A program made the translations under genes and the position numbers. A stretch of 41,297 bases of DNA from an uncultured Prevotella sp. (GTDB lineage Bacteria; Bacteroidota; Bacteroidia; Bacteroidales; Bacteroidaceae). The notes under the pieces were generated by a model that was not told the DNA's origin, made no database searches, and worked only from the letters and a program-made list of their open reading frames with translations. Of this stretch, positions 1-7,935 are shown piece after piece; position 1 is the first letter of the stretch, and each line of letters opens with the position of its first letter. The stretch is from assembly GCA_900319715.1 (NCBI GenBank), contig ONPM01000031.1, positions 1-41,297 on the forward strand. Reading direction: 5' to 3'.

Positions 1-132
1 GTGAACAACCTACTTAAGTTCTTGATTGTAGTTTTGAAATTTGGCGAATTTCGAGAACAAGAATCAAAAGTGGACGTTCCAGTCTTTTGTCTTTCTTTTT
101 GTCTTTGCTATGTCACCATAGGCGGTTTGTTT

Positions 133-513
133 TTAGGGTTCTACATTATTCTGTTCCCATTTCTCCCAATCGGTATCAGAAAGGAATCGGGACACTTGTT
201 CCTTCAACTCAACAATCTCAGAATGGATAACGGCCCATACTGTGTCGCTGTCAACTCTGAAATACTCATGGACAAGAAAGTTGCGCATCCCGGCAATGTC
301 ACGCCACGCTACTTCCTGATGGGCTTCCTTAAAGGCTGATGACAACATGTTGGCAGCCTCGCCAATAATCTCAATATTCTTGACGATACCATAATATCGC
401 AAAACATCACTTTCGAGTTCCTCACGCGACAGATTGCCAGCATGAGTCTCCAGGCGATCGATTGCCTCAAGTATATGCTCCAGCCGGAACTTGTCCTTAC
501 GCAGCTCTCTCAT
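133..513 (-). CDS. hepT: HepT-family HEPN RNase toxin (DUF86)
   Basis: Probable toxin of a MntA/HepT (type VII) toxin-antitoxin pair. Known family members are HEPN-domain ribonucleases that are silenced when the partner adds AMP to the active-site tyrosine. Seen here: 126 mostly helical residues, the usual family length, with the catalytic RX4HXY motif as R77, H82 and Y84 (RNFLVHEY). The ATG start lies inside the end of the upstream mntA gene, giving a 17-nt overlap that suggests translational coupling and a fixed antitoxin-before-toxin order. No separate promoter is visible. Substrate and activity in this host are inferred from the family only. Confidence 0.88.
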   Translation of the reverse strand: MRELRKDKFRLEHILEAIDRLETHAGNLSREELESDVLRYYGIVKNIEIIGEAANMLSSAFKEAHQEVAWRDIAGMRNFLVHEYFRVDSDTVWAVIHSEIVELKEQVSRFLSDTDWEKWEQNNVEP

Positions 514-796
514 AAATCAGGATTTTATCACGGTCAACACTGGGGCGGGCAAACTCCATCAGTCCCTTATCCGTCACCAGGTCGACTGGCAAGCCCAGCA
601 GGTCTTGCAGATCAAAGTGCATGCCGCTTAACTTGAACAGGCCGACGGGCTGCGAATGATCCACTTGAATCAGTATGTCCACATCGCTGTCTTCACGCTC
701 CTCGCCTCTTGAGAAAGAGCCAAAGAGCCAAGCCTTCAGAACGGGCTGCGTCTTGAAGTATTCGGCTATCAACTGGGTCATTTCCTGGGTCGTCAT
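497..796 (-). CDS. mntA: MntA-type minimal nucleotidyltransferase antitoxin
   Basis: Small nucleotidyltransferase that in characterised pairs AMPylates and neutralises HepT. Seen here: 99 residues with the GSX10DXD signature (G26-S27 to D38-x-D40, in the stretch GSFSRGEEREDSDVDILI). A TTG three codons upstream (position 805) is in frame, but the promoter at 822-852 predicts transcription from about 815. ATG at 796 gives a sensible 20-nt leader, so I prefer it. The gene is divergent from the secreted protein gene at 919 and overlaps hepT by 17 nt. Confidence 0.88.
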   Translation of the reverse strand: MTTQEMTQLIAEYFKTQPVLKAWLFGSFSRGEEREDSDVDILIQVDHSQPVGLFKLSGMHFDLQDLLGLPVDLVTDKGLMEFARPSVDRDKILIYERAA

Positions 797-821
797 AGGC
801 AGCAATATTGTTTATCGAGTG

Positions 822-852
822 CAAATATAAGAAGATTTTCCGAGACTTCCAA
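822..852 (-). promoter_or_regulatory. Predicted promoter of mntA-hepT
   Basis: On the minus strand a TATATTTG box (822-829) fits the Bacteroidota -7 consensus TAnnTTTG. A TTGG (849-852), one mismatch from the -33 TTTG, lies 19 bp further upstream. The predicted start is near 815, about 20 nt before the mntA ATG. Confidence 0.6.
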
Positions 853-893
853 GAATAATTCCGAAAATATATGGCGGTTTGGGATTTTCTTCG

Positions 894-901
894 TATCTTT
901 G
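894..901 (+). promoter_or_regulatory. Predicted -7 box of the FISUMP-like gene
   Basis: TATCTTTG matches TAnnTTTG and predicts a start near 905, leaving a leader of about 14 nt before ATG 919. No TTTG at the usual 19-20 bp distance is present. It is divergent from the mntA promoter. Confidence 0.5.
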
Positions 902-918
902 CCACCAAAACAGGACAG

Positions 919-1590
919 ATGAAAAAGTTATTTCTGACGATGCTGGCCGTGATGTCCCTCTGGACAGTGGGCCAGGCCAAGGTGAACGGAACGGAACCAG
1001 AAGCCAAGACTCCCGACGGTGTGGAGGCTGTGGACATGGGTCTGAGTGTGAAGTGGGCCAACATGAATGTGGGTGCGAAGAAGCCGGCTGGCTATGGCAT
1101 GTACTTCGCCTGGGGTGAGACCAAGCCCAAGGAGTACTACTCGTGGGAGACCTATGCCTGGAGCCGCGCAAAGACGGAGTATCTGATCAAGTACTCGCAC
1201 AGTGACAGGAAGACCCAGTTGGTGCCTGCCGACGATGCTGCCCACATGAACTGGGGTGGCGACTGGCGCATGCCCACGGTGGATGAGTATGAGGAACTGA
1301 TAAACCCTGACAACTGCACCTGGGAATGGACTTCGATGGATGGCATGAACGGCTATAAGGTAACCAGCAAGAAGACGGGCAACTCGATCTTCCTGCCCAT
1401 CACGGGATTCCGCTTCTATGCTGACGTGCAGTTCCGCGCTGTCTATGGCTACTACTGGACTTCAACCCTCTATGAGACAATCCCCACGAAGGCCTGGTGC
1501 CTGGAGTTTGATCTCTCGGATGCCTCTGTGTCTGTAGGCAAACTGTCGAGCAACCGCTTCAGTGGCCGCTGCATCAGGGCTGTCAGATAG
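919..1590 (+). CDS. Secreted FISUMP/DUF1566-like domain protein
   Basis: Predicted exported protein of 223 residues; biochemical function unknown. The open frame extends upstream, but ATG 919 is chosen because it starts a clear signal peptide (MKKLFLTMLAVMSLWTVGQA) just behind a -7 box. The mature part carries the hallmarks of the FISUMP/DUF1566-like family common in secreted Bacteroidota and Fibrobacter proteins: VDMGLSVKWANMNVG near the start, the core WGGDWRMPTVDEYEEL in the middle, and the closing pattern YYWTST...GRCIRAVR. Such domains often sit on surface or extracellular proteins; here the domain stands alone, without a lipobox, so a periplasmic or secreted location is likeliest. Divergent from the toxin-antitoxin pair. 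Confidence 0.8.
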   Translation: MKKLFLTMLAVMSLWTVGQAKVNGTEPEAKTPDGVEAVDMGLSVKWANMNVGAKKPAGYGMYFAWGETKPKEYYSWETYAWSRAKTEYLIKYSHSDRKTQLVPADDAAHMNWGGDWRMPTVDEYEELINPDNCTWEWTSMDGMNGYKVTSKKTGNSIFLPITGFRFYADVQFRAVYGYYWTSTLYETIPTKAWCLEFDLSDASVSVGKLSSNRFSGRCIRAVR

Positions 1591-1656
1591 GGCTGGCAAG
1601 ACAGAGACAGTGCTGTTAAGATAGTGCTTTAGAGATCAAGGACAACAAAAAAGGAA

Positions 1657-1684
1657 AGAGCCTCTCAGACTGCTGAGGGGCTCT
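1657..1684. terminator. Bidirectional intrinsic terminator
   Basis: Arms AGAGCC-T-CTCAG and CTGAG-G-GGCTCT form a 12-bp stem with one T-G wobble and a 4-nt loop. Read on the minus strand it is followed by TTTCCTTTTTTG and would end the thrS-infC-rpmI-rplT transcript; on the plus strand it is followed by CTTTGGTT and would end the secreted-protein gene. Confidence 0.8.
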
Positions 1685-1712
1685 CTTTGGTTATCCGACG
1701 GAAAAGTCTGAT

Positions 1713-2057
1713 TTACTTCACCTTCTCCACGATGGCTTTGAAAGCCTCGGGATTGTTCATGGCCAGGTCGGCGAGCACCTTGCGGTTGATCTCGATACCA
1801 GACTTGGTGAGTTTGCCCATGAGGACGCTGTAACTCATGCCCTCCAGACGAGCAGCAGCATTGATACGCTGAATCCACAGACTGCGGAAGTTGCGCTTCT
1901 TGTTGCGACGGTCACGATAGGCATAGGTCAGACCCTTCTCCCAGGTGTTCTTTGCTACTGTCCAAACATTCTTGCGGGCTCCAAAGTAGCCGCGGGTAAG
2001 CTTCAAAATTCTCTTACGCTTTGCTCTTGATGCAACGTGATTTACTGATCTTGGCAT
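1713..2057 (-). CDS. rplT: 50S ribosomal protein L20
   Basis: L20 binds 23S rRNA early in large-subunit assembly. The 114 residues match the family length (about 115-118), with a basic N-terminus ([19 protein letters not shown]) and the conserved region [20 protein letters not shown]. It is the last gene of the classic thrS-infC-rpmI-rplT order, 32 nt after rpmI, with a strong terminator about 30 nt downstream. In E. coli and Bacillus L20 represses its own operon by binding the mRNA; whether that occurs here is not visible directly. Confidence 0.97.
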   Translation of the reverse strand: MPRSVNHVASRAKRKRILKLTRGYFGARKNVWTVAKNTWEKGLTYAYRDRRNKKRNFRSLWIQRINAAARLEGMSYSVLMGKLTKSGIEINRKVLADLAMNNPEAFKAIVEKVK

Positions 2058-2089
2058 AATTTTCTACTTTTAAATGTTCGACAATAGGG

Positions 2090-2287
2090 TTAACGGAGAC
2101 ACAACAGGTCGCGTACCTGCTTCATGTTGGAATCATCAACGAGTGTTGTTCCCACCAAGTTGCGCTTCTGCTTCTTGGTCTTCTTCGTGAGAATGTGGCT
2201 GTGGTAAGCGTGACGTCTCTTAACCTTACCTGTACCGGTGAATGAGAATCTCTTCTTGGCACCGGAGTTTGTCTTTACTTTTGGCAT
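2090..2287 (-). CDS. rpmI: 50S ribosomal protein L35
   Basis: Small basic large-subunit protein, 65 residues as usual, beginning [20 protein letters not shown] and containing the family pattern [16 protein letters not shown]. It lies between infC and rplT, its standard partners. The 94 nt between infC and this gene hold a GC-rich potential stem (2312-2339) and the end of a heptamer tract. Confidence 0.96.
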   Translation of the reverse strand: MPKVKTNSGAKKRFSFTGTGKVKRRHAYHSHILTKKTKKQKRNLVGTTLVDDSNMKQVRDLLCLR

Positions 2288-2351
2288 TAATTTTAAATTG
2301 TTATTAATAATCGGCGACTACGCATATACCGGGCGCGCCACCTTCTTTTTT

Positions 2352-2384
2352 CTTTGAGCTTTGAGCTTTGAGCTTTGAGCTTTA
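2352..2384 (-). repeat. Heptamer tract overlapping the infC stop codon
   Basis: Four exact copies of CTTTGAG (plus-strand reading; AAAGCTC in gene sense) at 2352-2379, followed by CTTTA. The TAA stop of infC (2382-2384) is formed by the partial fifth unit. Confidence 0.9.
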
Positions 2385-3104
2385 TGATTCCTCTTCAGCT
2401 TCTTTCAGTTTCTTCAGGGCATCGGCAGAGATCTTGGCATTGGCCAGGAGTCCACCGTTGGCAGGCATCTCTGCGCTGGCCTCATCGAGGCTGGCAGTCT
2501 CCCTACCCTTCCCCTTGTCTTCTTTCCGCTTTTCCTCTGCAGCAGCCTCACGATCGCGGGCCTGCTGGCTCTGCTTCTTGGTTCCGGCCTTCTTGGGGGC
2601 GAGGTAGATGAACATCTTCTTGCCTTCGAGCGAGGGCATGGACTCTACCTTTCCCACTTCCTCCAGATCGTTGGCAAACCTCAGCAACAGCACTTCGCCC
2701 TGCTCCTTGAACAGGATGGAGCGTCCGCGGAAGAAGACATAGGCTCGCACCTTGTTGCCCTCCTCGAGGAACTCCTTGGCATGCTTGAGTTTGAACTGAT
2801 AGTCATGCTCATCAGTCTGGGGTCCGAAACGGATTTCCTTCACCTCTACCTTCACCTGCTTGGCCTTCATCTCCTTCTGGCGCTTCTTCTGCTGGTAGAG
2901 GAACTTGGAGTAGTCGATGAGACGACATACCGGCGGGTTGGCATTAGGTGAGATCTCCACCAGATCGACACCCTGCTCGCGGGCCATGTTCAGTGCATCG
3001 CGGGTTGGCACAACGGTACTGCCATTGTCACCCACTATGCGGACTTCACGTACTCGTATCTGCTCATTGATGCGGTACTGATTCTTCAAATTGTCATTCT
3101 TCAT
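2382..3104 (-). CDS. infC: Translation initiation factor IF-3 with C-terminal extension
   Basis: IF3 binds the 30S subunit and polices start-codon selection. The first ~175 residues are a full two-domain IF3: N-domain ([37 protein letters not shown]), linker ([19 protein letters not shown]), C-domain ([32 protein letters not shown]). After residue ~178 comes a charged, low-complexity tail of about 60 residues rich in Lys, Glu and Ala, which is absent from the 180-residue E. coli protein. The start is an ordinary ATG behind AAGGAG, not the AUU used by E. coli infC. A -7 box lies upstream at 3130-3137, so the gene may be transcribed separately as well as from thrS. Confidence 0.96.
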   Translation of the reverse strand: MKNDNLKNQYRINEQIRVREVRIVGDNGSTVVPTRDALNMAREQGVDLVEISPNANPPVCRLIDYSKFLYQQKKRQKEMKAKQVKVEVKEIRFGPQTDEHDYQFKLKHAKEFLEEGNKVRAYVFFRGRSILFKEQGEVLLLRFANDLEEVGKVESMPSLEGKKMFIYLAPKKAGTKKQSQQARDREAAAEEKRKEDKGKGRETASLDEASAEMPANGGLLANAKISADALKKLKEAEEES

Positions 3105-3129
3105 CCACTCCTTTTTAAGAAATCGGCTG

Positions 3130-3137
3130 CAAAATTA
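3130..3137 (-). promoter_or_regulatory. Predicted -7 box of infC
   Basis: TAATTTTG on the minus strand, about 26 nt before the infC ATG. The place where a -33 TTTG is expected is occupied by the TTTATAG heptamer tract at 3148-3175. Confidence 0.5.
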
Positions 3138-3147
3138 CTAAATTTTG

Positions 3148-3175
3148 TTTATAGTTTATTGTTTATAGTTTATAG
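3148..3175. repeat. Heptamer tract, left arm
   Basis: Four units of period 7 on the plus strand (TTTATAG, TTTATTG, TTTATAG, TTTATAG). It is the inverted partner of the tract at 3222-3249: 25 of 28 positions pair across a 46-nt loop. Confidence 0.85.
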
Positions 3176-3221
3176 ATGAATACTCTTTTAAGAATATTTA
3201 ACTACTCGCCAATCATATCAA

Positions 3222-3249
3222 CTATAAACCATAAACTTTAAACTATAAA
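3222..3249. repeat. Heptamer tract, right arm
   Basis: Four units of period 7 (CTATAAA, CCATAAA, CTTTAAA, CTATAAA), complementary to the tract at 3148-3175. It sits 10 nt past the thrS stop codon, so the thrS-infC spacer could fold into one long AT-rich hairpin. Confidence 0.85.
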
Positions 3250-3259
3250 CTCTTCATTA

Positions 3260-5203
3260 TCAAAAGTCCTTGGTCATTTCAGCGACCTGGGCATTCACCT
3301 CGTCGATGAACTCCTGGATGGTCTTGACGCTCTGCTCACCACCACCCTGGGGACGGACAGCCACGGTACCATCAGCAGCCTCCTTCTCACCAACGATGAC
3401 CATGTAAGGAATGCGCTTCAACTCGTTGTCACGGATCTTACGACCCAGTTTCTCATTACGCAGGTCGATGGTGGCACGCACCCCACCCTCGCTGAACTGA
3501 CGGCACACCTCCTGGGCATAGTCATTATACTTCTCAGACAGCGGCAGGATAGCCACCTGCTCGGGTGTGAGCCAGAGGGGGAAGTGACCGCTGGTGTGCT
3601 CGATAAGCACAGCACAGAAACGCTCCAGAGAACCGAAGGGTGCACGGTGGATCATCACCGGTGTCTTCTTCGTATTGTCCTCGTCAGTATATTCCAACTG
3701 GAAGCGCTTGGGCAGGTTGTAGTCCACCTGGATGGTACCCAACTGCCAGCGACGGCCAATGGCATCCTTGATCATGAAGTCGAGTTTAGGTCCATAGAAG
3801 GCAGCCTCGCCTGTCTCCACCTTGGCGTGCAGGCCCTTCTCCTCGCAAGCCTCGACAATGGCCTTCTCAGCCAGTGCCCAGTCCTCATCGGTACCTACAT
3901 ACTTCTCGTGGTTGTTGGGATCGCGCAGGGAGATCTGAGCCTCGTAGTTGAAACCGAAGGCTGTCAGCACCACACCGATGATGTCCATCACATTGAGGAA
4001 CTCCTGCTTCACCTGGTCAGGACGGCAGAAGAGGTGGGCATCGTCCTGAGTGAACGAGCGCACACGGGTCAGACCATGCAACTCTCCACTCTGCTCATAA
4101 CGGTAGACCGTACCAAACTCAGCAATACGCAGGGGCAGGTCTTTATAGGAACGGGGCTTGTTGGCGAAGATCTCACAGTGGTGAGGACAGTTCATGGGTT
4201 TCAGCATATACTCCTCGCCCTCCTCAGGGGTCGTGATGGGACGGAAGGAATCCTGTCCGTAGTGGGCATAGTGGCCAGAGGTGACATAGAGGCTCTTGCC
4301 GCCGATATGCGGGGTGATAACCTCCTGATAGCCATAACGCTTCTGCACCTTACGCAGATGGTCCTGCAGACGCAGACGGAGGTCTGTACCCTTCGGCAAC
4401 CAGATGGGAAGGCCCTTGCCCACCTTCTCGGAGAACATGAAGAGTTCCATCTCCTTACCGATCTTACGATGGTCACGCTTCTTGGCCTCCTCCAGCATCA
4501 CGAGATACTCGTCGAGCATCTTCTTCTTGGGGAAGGTGATACCATAGAGACGCTGCATCTGCTCACGAGTAGCATCACCACGCCAGAAGGCACCAGCGAC
4601 GGAGGTCAGTTTGATGGCCTTGATCTCGCCAGTATCCACGAGGTGCGGACCACGGCAGAGGTCTGTGAAACGGCCTTGGGTATAAGTGGTGATAGAACCA
4701 TCCTCGAGATCCTGCTCAATGTGCTCGCACTTGTAGGTCTGACCATCGGCAGCAAACTCCTTGAGAGCCTCTGCCTTGGGCACCTCACGACGCACCACAG
4801 GCTCTTTCTTCGAAGCCAGTTCCTTCATCTTCTCTTCAATCTTGGGGAAGTCACTCTCCTTGATGCTCTCGCCGTCCTTCAGCAGCACATCATAGAAGAA
4901 ACCATTCTCAACGGCAGGTCCGAAACCGAACTGAATGCCAGGATACAACTCCTGCAGCGCCTCTGCCAGAAGGTGGGCTGAGGTGTGCCAGAAGGTGTGC
5001 TTGCCCTGCTCGTCATCCCACTTATAGAGTGCTATCGTCGCATCCTCATTGATAGGACGGTTCAACTCTACTGTCTCACCATTTACTCCACAGCAAAGAA
5101 CGCTGCGTGCAAGAGCCGGAGAGATGCTCTCTGCAATCTGAAAACCAGTCACGCCCTGCTCATACGAGCGAACAGATCCGTCTGGGAAAGTAATGTTAAT
5201 CAT
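3260..5203 (-). CDS. thrS: Threonine--tRNA ligase
   Basis: Class II aminoacyl-tRNA synthetase charging tRNA-Thr. At 647 residues it is full length. Order: N-terminal TGS domain (1-60, start [15 protein letters not shown]); editing domain with its HxxxH metal motif ([12 protein letters not shown], around 73) and a later cysteine site (TDLCRGPHL); catalytic core from about 240 with the zinc cysteine in [14 protein letters not shown], motif 2 ([20 protein letters not shown]) and motif 3 ([12 protein letters not shown]); C-terminal anticodon-binding domain ([10 protein letters not shown] to the end). Its own -7 box lies at 5238-5245. It heads the thrS-infC-rpmI-rplT group and follows the TPR gene by 114 nt. 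Confidence 0.98.
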   Translation of the reverse strand: MINITFPDGSVRSYEQGVTGFQIAESISPALARSVLCCGVNGETVELNRPINEDATIALYKWDDEQGKHTFWHTSAHLLAEALQELYPGIQFGFGPAVENGFFYDVLLKDGESIKESDFPKIEEKMKELASKKEPVVRREVPKAEALKEFAADGQTYKCEHIEQDLEDGSITTYTQGRFTDLCRGPHLVDTGEIKAIKLTSVAGAFWRGDATREQMQRLYGITFPKKKMLDEYLVMLEEAKKRDHRKIGKEMELFMFSEKVGKGLPIWLPKGTDLRLRLQDHLRKVQKRYGYQEVITPHIGGKSLYVTSGHYAHYGQDSFRPITTPEEGEEYMLKPMNCPHHCEIFANKPRSYKDLPLRIAEFGTVYRYEQSGELHGLTRVRSFTQDDAHLFCRPDQVKQEFLNVMDIIGVVLTAFGFNYEAQISLRDPNNHEKYVGTDEDWALAEKAIVEACEEKGLHAKVETGEAAFYGPKLDFMIKDAIGRRWQLGTIQVDYNLPKRFQLEYTDEDNTKKTPVMIHRAPFGSLERFCAVLIEHTSGHFPLWLTPEQVAILPLSEKYNDYAQEVCRQFSEGGVRATIDLRNEKLGRKIRDNELKRIPYMVIVGEKEAADGTVAVRPQGGGEQSVKTIQEFIDEVNAQVAEMTKDF

Positions 5204-5237
5204 ATCTACAATATATGTTTGAATTTGAAATTGCCTG

Positions 5238-5245
5238 CAAAGGTA
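5238..5245 (-). promoter_or_regulatory. Predicted -7 box of thrS
   Basis: TACCTTTG on the minus strand, about 35 nt before the thrS ATG. No TTTG at the -33 distance: that position lies inside the GTGAAGA heptamer tract. Confidence 0.5.
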
Positions 5246-5254
5246 CTACAAAAA

Positions 5255-5282
5255 GTGAAGAGTGAAGAGCGAAGAGTGAAGA
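5255..5282. repeat. Heptamer tract upstream of thrS
   Basis: Four units of period 7 on the plus strand: GTGAAGA, GTGAAGA, GCGAAGA, GTGAAGA. It covers roughly -17 to -44 relative to the predicted thrS transcription start. Confidence 0.9.
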
Positions 5283-5317
5283 ATTTGCTGCCACCTTGCT
5301 GTTTTTTAACTATTCTT

Positions 5318-7309
5318 TTACTTTTCCCTCTTCTGCTTGATGATGCTGTAGGCCTGATAGATGCCCAACTCACCCGCCTTGCTCAGGTCGGCAATGCCCT
5401 CAGCCTCGCGCTTGAGGTAGATAAGGGCGAGCCCGCGGTTGAAATAGGCCTCTGCCAGATGCTCCTCGAGGGAGATGGCTTGGGTATAGTCGTCGATGGC
5501 TCGCTGGTAATCCTGGCGCTGGGCATAAAGATTGCCTCTGTTATAATATAGGTACTTGTTGCGGGGAGAACTCTGGATGGCCTCTGAGAGGTCGCCCAGC
5601 ACATTGGCTGTCTGGAGGTCGATGTTGGTGCCCTGGGAGGCATTGAACTCGTTGATCTTCCCCTGACAGACAGCCCTCTGCCAACGGGCAAGTGTCATGG
5701 TGGAGTCGATCTGCAGGCAGATGCTCAGGTCATCAATGGCATTGTCGAAGTTCTGAATCGTACTATAGGCAATGGCCCGCATGAAGAGCAGCGGCTTCAC
5801 ATCACGGGTATTCCTGGTGGCATCGATGGCTGTACTGAGGGAGTCGATATAGACAAAGGTCTGACGCATGCGGTCCTCATCCACCTTGGCCTGGTCACAC
5901 GACACATAGACACGACGGGAATGGGATGAGGCATTATAGGACTCAACCGTCTCCTCGTATGGCATCTCTGTCTTGATATCATCCTCAGGGCGGGTAAAGG
6001 TGAGGCCATACATGGGCAGGAACGACAATTCTGCCTTGCGGTTCTGAACCCTGCCACGATAGGCACTCTTATACTCATGTTCCACCTCTTCCTCATCGGC
6101 AACAACCAGTTGGTTGTATTTCTCCAGATCCTCATCACTACGACGGCGCATCTGCTTCTGGGAGAGTCGTGGCTGCTTGCCATAGCGCTTGTCCATCTGG
6201 GCCTTCAGGATACGGAACTCATCGACCTCAGCCTGACGGGTATTCCCCAGGCGACGGTAACAGGAGGCTCTGTGCTCCAGTCCGAACCAGAAGTTGGGGA
6301 AGTCTTCTATCACCTTCGAATAGTCTCGGATGGCTGCCCGCAGATTGCCCGTCTGCTCCAGCAGCAAGGCACGGTTGAAGAGGGCCATCAGGTTGTTGGG
6401 CTCTAACTTCAGCACGAAGTCAAAGTCTTCGATACCGCGGTTGTCATCACCCACCTGGGCACGAAGCAGACCTCGGTTATAGTGTCCGAGGAAGTTGTTG
6501 GGGTCTATGTCGAGGGCTGTGTCGTAGTCTGCCATAGCCCCACGCAGGTTGTTCTGGTTGTAACGGGCCATCGCACGGTTGATATAGTTGCTGGCATGCC
6601 TGGGAAGCAGGCGGATGCTCTTCGTGAGATACTCCTCACCCTCCTTCCAGTTCTTCTGACTCAGACTGATAATGGCACGCTCTGCCCAGATGCCGCCATC
6701 GTAAGGGTCTATCTCCAGACTCTTGTCGAGCGACTTGATGGCATTCACGGTATCCTTCTGCAGCATATAGACCTCACCCTGTACGGAATAGGCTCTGGCA
6801 TAATGGGACCAGCGACTGATCATCGAGTCTATCTGAGCCATCGCATGGTCATAATCCTTGTTCTGGACCAGACAGAGGATACGGTTGTACCAGTAGATCT
6901 GATTCTCTGGATCATAGCGCAAGGCACGGTCATAGTCGCTGACAGCCTCAGCATATTTCTTCTGATTGATCCGGCAGAGCGCCCTCACCTCATAGGCACT
7001 GGTGACATAGGGATTGCGCTCGATGGCCTCAGAGCAGTCTGACTCTGCACCACGATAATCATCGAGATAGTACTTGGCCACCCCACGGAAGAACCAAGGC
7101 TCATAGAGCCAAGGCTTCTGGCTGATGGCCTGATTGAAGTACTGGATAGACAGCACGTAATCCTCGTAATAGAGGGCAGAACGCCCGATCATCACCAGAC
7201 GATCGGTATTGAACTGGGCAAAGCAAATTGAAGACTTAAAATTGAATATTGAACATTGTAAGCACAAGATCAACAGTATCCATTTCTTCTTTAGTATCCT
7301 GCTCATCAT
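5318..7309 (-). CDS. Exported tetratricopeptide-repeat protein
   Basis: A 663-residue protein made almost wholly of TPR helix pairs (at least a dozen, for example YAEAVSDYDRALRYDPENQ, LRGAMADYDTALDIDPNN, QRAIDDYTQAISLEEHLAE), with a break around residues 380-470 that carries a charged insert. TPRs are protein-binding scaffolds; the partner is unknown. The N-terminus (KKK then WILLILCLQC...CFAQ) looks like a signal peptide, so a periplasmic or envelope location is likely. Part of that signal peptide (CSIFNFKSSIC) is encoded by a heptamer tract at 7226-7260. The start ATG lies at the end of another tract that fills the spacer from def. A TPR gene between def and thrS is common in the phylum. 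Two adjacent ATGs (7309, 7306) cannot be told apart. Confidence 0.85.
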   Translation of the reverse strand: MMSRILKKKWILLILCLQCSIFNFKSSICFAQFNTDRLVMIGRSALYYEDYVLSIQYFNQAISQKPWLYEPWFFRGVAKYYLDDYRGAESDCSEAIERNPYVTSAYEVRALCRINQKKYAEAVSDYDRALRYDPENQIYWYNRILCLVQNKDYDHAMAQIDSMISRWSHYARAYSVQGEVYMLQKDTVNAIKSLDKSLEIDPYDGGIWAERAIISLSQKNWKEGEEYLTKSIRLLPRHASNYINRAMARYNQNNLRGAMADYDTALDIDPNNFLGHYNRGLLRAQVGDDNRGIEDFDFVLKLEPNNLMALFNRALLLEQTGNLRAAIRDYSKVIEDFPNFWFGLEHRASCYRRLGNTRQAEVDEFRILKAQMDKRYGKQPRLSQKQMRRRSDEDLEKYNQLVVADEEEVEHEYKSAYRGRVQNRKAELSFLPMYGLTFTRPEDDIKTEMPYEETVESYNASSHSRRVYVSCDQAKVDEDRMRQTFVYIDSLSTAIDATRNTRDVKPLLFMRAIAYSTIQNFDNAIDDLSICLQIDSTMTLARWQRAVCQGKINEFNASQGTNIDLQTANVLGDLSEAIQSSPRNKYLYYNRGNLYAQRQDYQRAIDDYTQAISLEEHLAEAYFNRGLALIYLKREAEGIADLSKAGELGIYQAYSIIKQKREK
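7226..7260. repeat. Heptamer tract inside the TPR-protein signal peptide
   Basis: Period-7 units on the plus strand: AATTGAA, GACTTAA, AATTGAA, TATTGAA, CATTGTA. The tract is coding on the minus strand and is inverted relative to the junction tract at 7307-7341. Confidence 0.75.
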
Positions 7310-7341
7310 TAATGTTCAATATTCAATTTCCAATCTTCAAT
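7307..7341. repeat. Heptamer tract filling the def/TPR junction
   Basis: In gene sense the units are ATTGAAG, ATTGGAA, ATTGAAT, ATTGAAC and ATTAATG. The first contains the TGA stop of def (7337-7339) and the last ends with the ATG start of the TPR gene (7307-7309). Confidence 0.85.
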
Positions 7342-7897
7342 GTCTAACAGGTTTGGTCTTGTAACCGCAGCGGTAACGTCCTTGAGTCAAAGCGCGTAAC
7401 TTACTCTTTATAAGTTGCTTACGGAGTGGAGAGATGTGGTCGACGAACATCTTCCCATCCAGATGGTCAAACTCATGCTGCATCACGCGGGCAAGGTAGC
7501 CCCCTATCCATTCATCATGATGGTTGAAGTTCTCATCGTCCCATGCCACATGAATACGCGTGGGACGAACCACCTTCTCATGGATGGCAGGAAGAGACAG
7601 GCAACCCTCCTCCGACGTGTCTGTATTCGACTCATCGTACTCAATGATATGCGGGTTGATAAAGACCTGTCTGAATCCTTTGTATTCAGGAAGATCGTCC
7701 GAGATCACATCAAGGTCAATGACAGACAGACGGATAGCCTTGCCTATCTGAGGGGCAGCAAGTCCGATGCCCTCAGATTCTGCCAGCGTGTCCCACATAT
7801 CGGCAATCAGTTCCTTCAACTGCGGATAATCGGCAGTAATATCATCGGCCACCTTTCGCAGCACAGGCTGACCATAAATATAAATAGGTAAGATCAC
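7337..7897 (-). CDS. def: Peptide deformylase
   Basis: Metalloenzyme that removes the formyl group from the initiator methionine of new proteins. 186 residues with all three signature motifs: GIGLAAPQ (43-50), EGCLS with metal ligand C99, and QHEFDH with H141 and H145 as ligands and E142 as catalytic base. The start is GTG at 7897, directly behind a heptamer tract that begins at the ruvX stop codon; no in-frame ATG fits the family N-terminus better. Lies between ruvX and the TPR gene, a conserved order in Bacteroidota. Confidence 0.97.
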   Translation of the reverse strand: MILPIYIYGQPVLRKVADDITADYPQLKELIADMWDTLAESEGIGLAAPQIGKAIRLSVIDLDVISDDLPEYKGFRQVFINPHIIEYDESNTDTSEEGCLSLPAIHEKVVRPTRIHVAWDDENFNHHDEWIGGYLARVMQHEFDHLDGKMFVDHISPLRKQLIKSKLRALTQGRYRCGYKTKPVRH

Positions 7898-7904
7898 TTT
7901 TTTA

Positions 7905-7935
7905 TTGAAAATTGATAATTGAAAATTGAAAATTA
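7905..7935. repeat. Heptamer tract filling the ruvX/def junction
   Basis: Plus-strand units TTGAAAA, TTGATAA, TTGAAAA, TTGAAAA (7905-7932), immediately followed by TTA, the ruvX stop. Together with a short A-run it makes up the whole spacer to the def GTG. Confidence 0.9.

Noticed and set aside
1-339. 112-residue plus-strand frame at the window edge
   Set aside because: Most of it is antisense to hepT, and the first 132 bases show no promoter, motif or recognisable protein. I see nothing supportable in 1-132.
3584-4981. 465-residue open frame on the plus strand opposite thrS
   Set aside because: It is entirely antisense to an intact, motif-complete ThrRS, has no promoter, and its composition (rich in Leu, His, Thr) is that of a complementary-strand frame.
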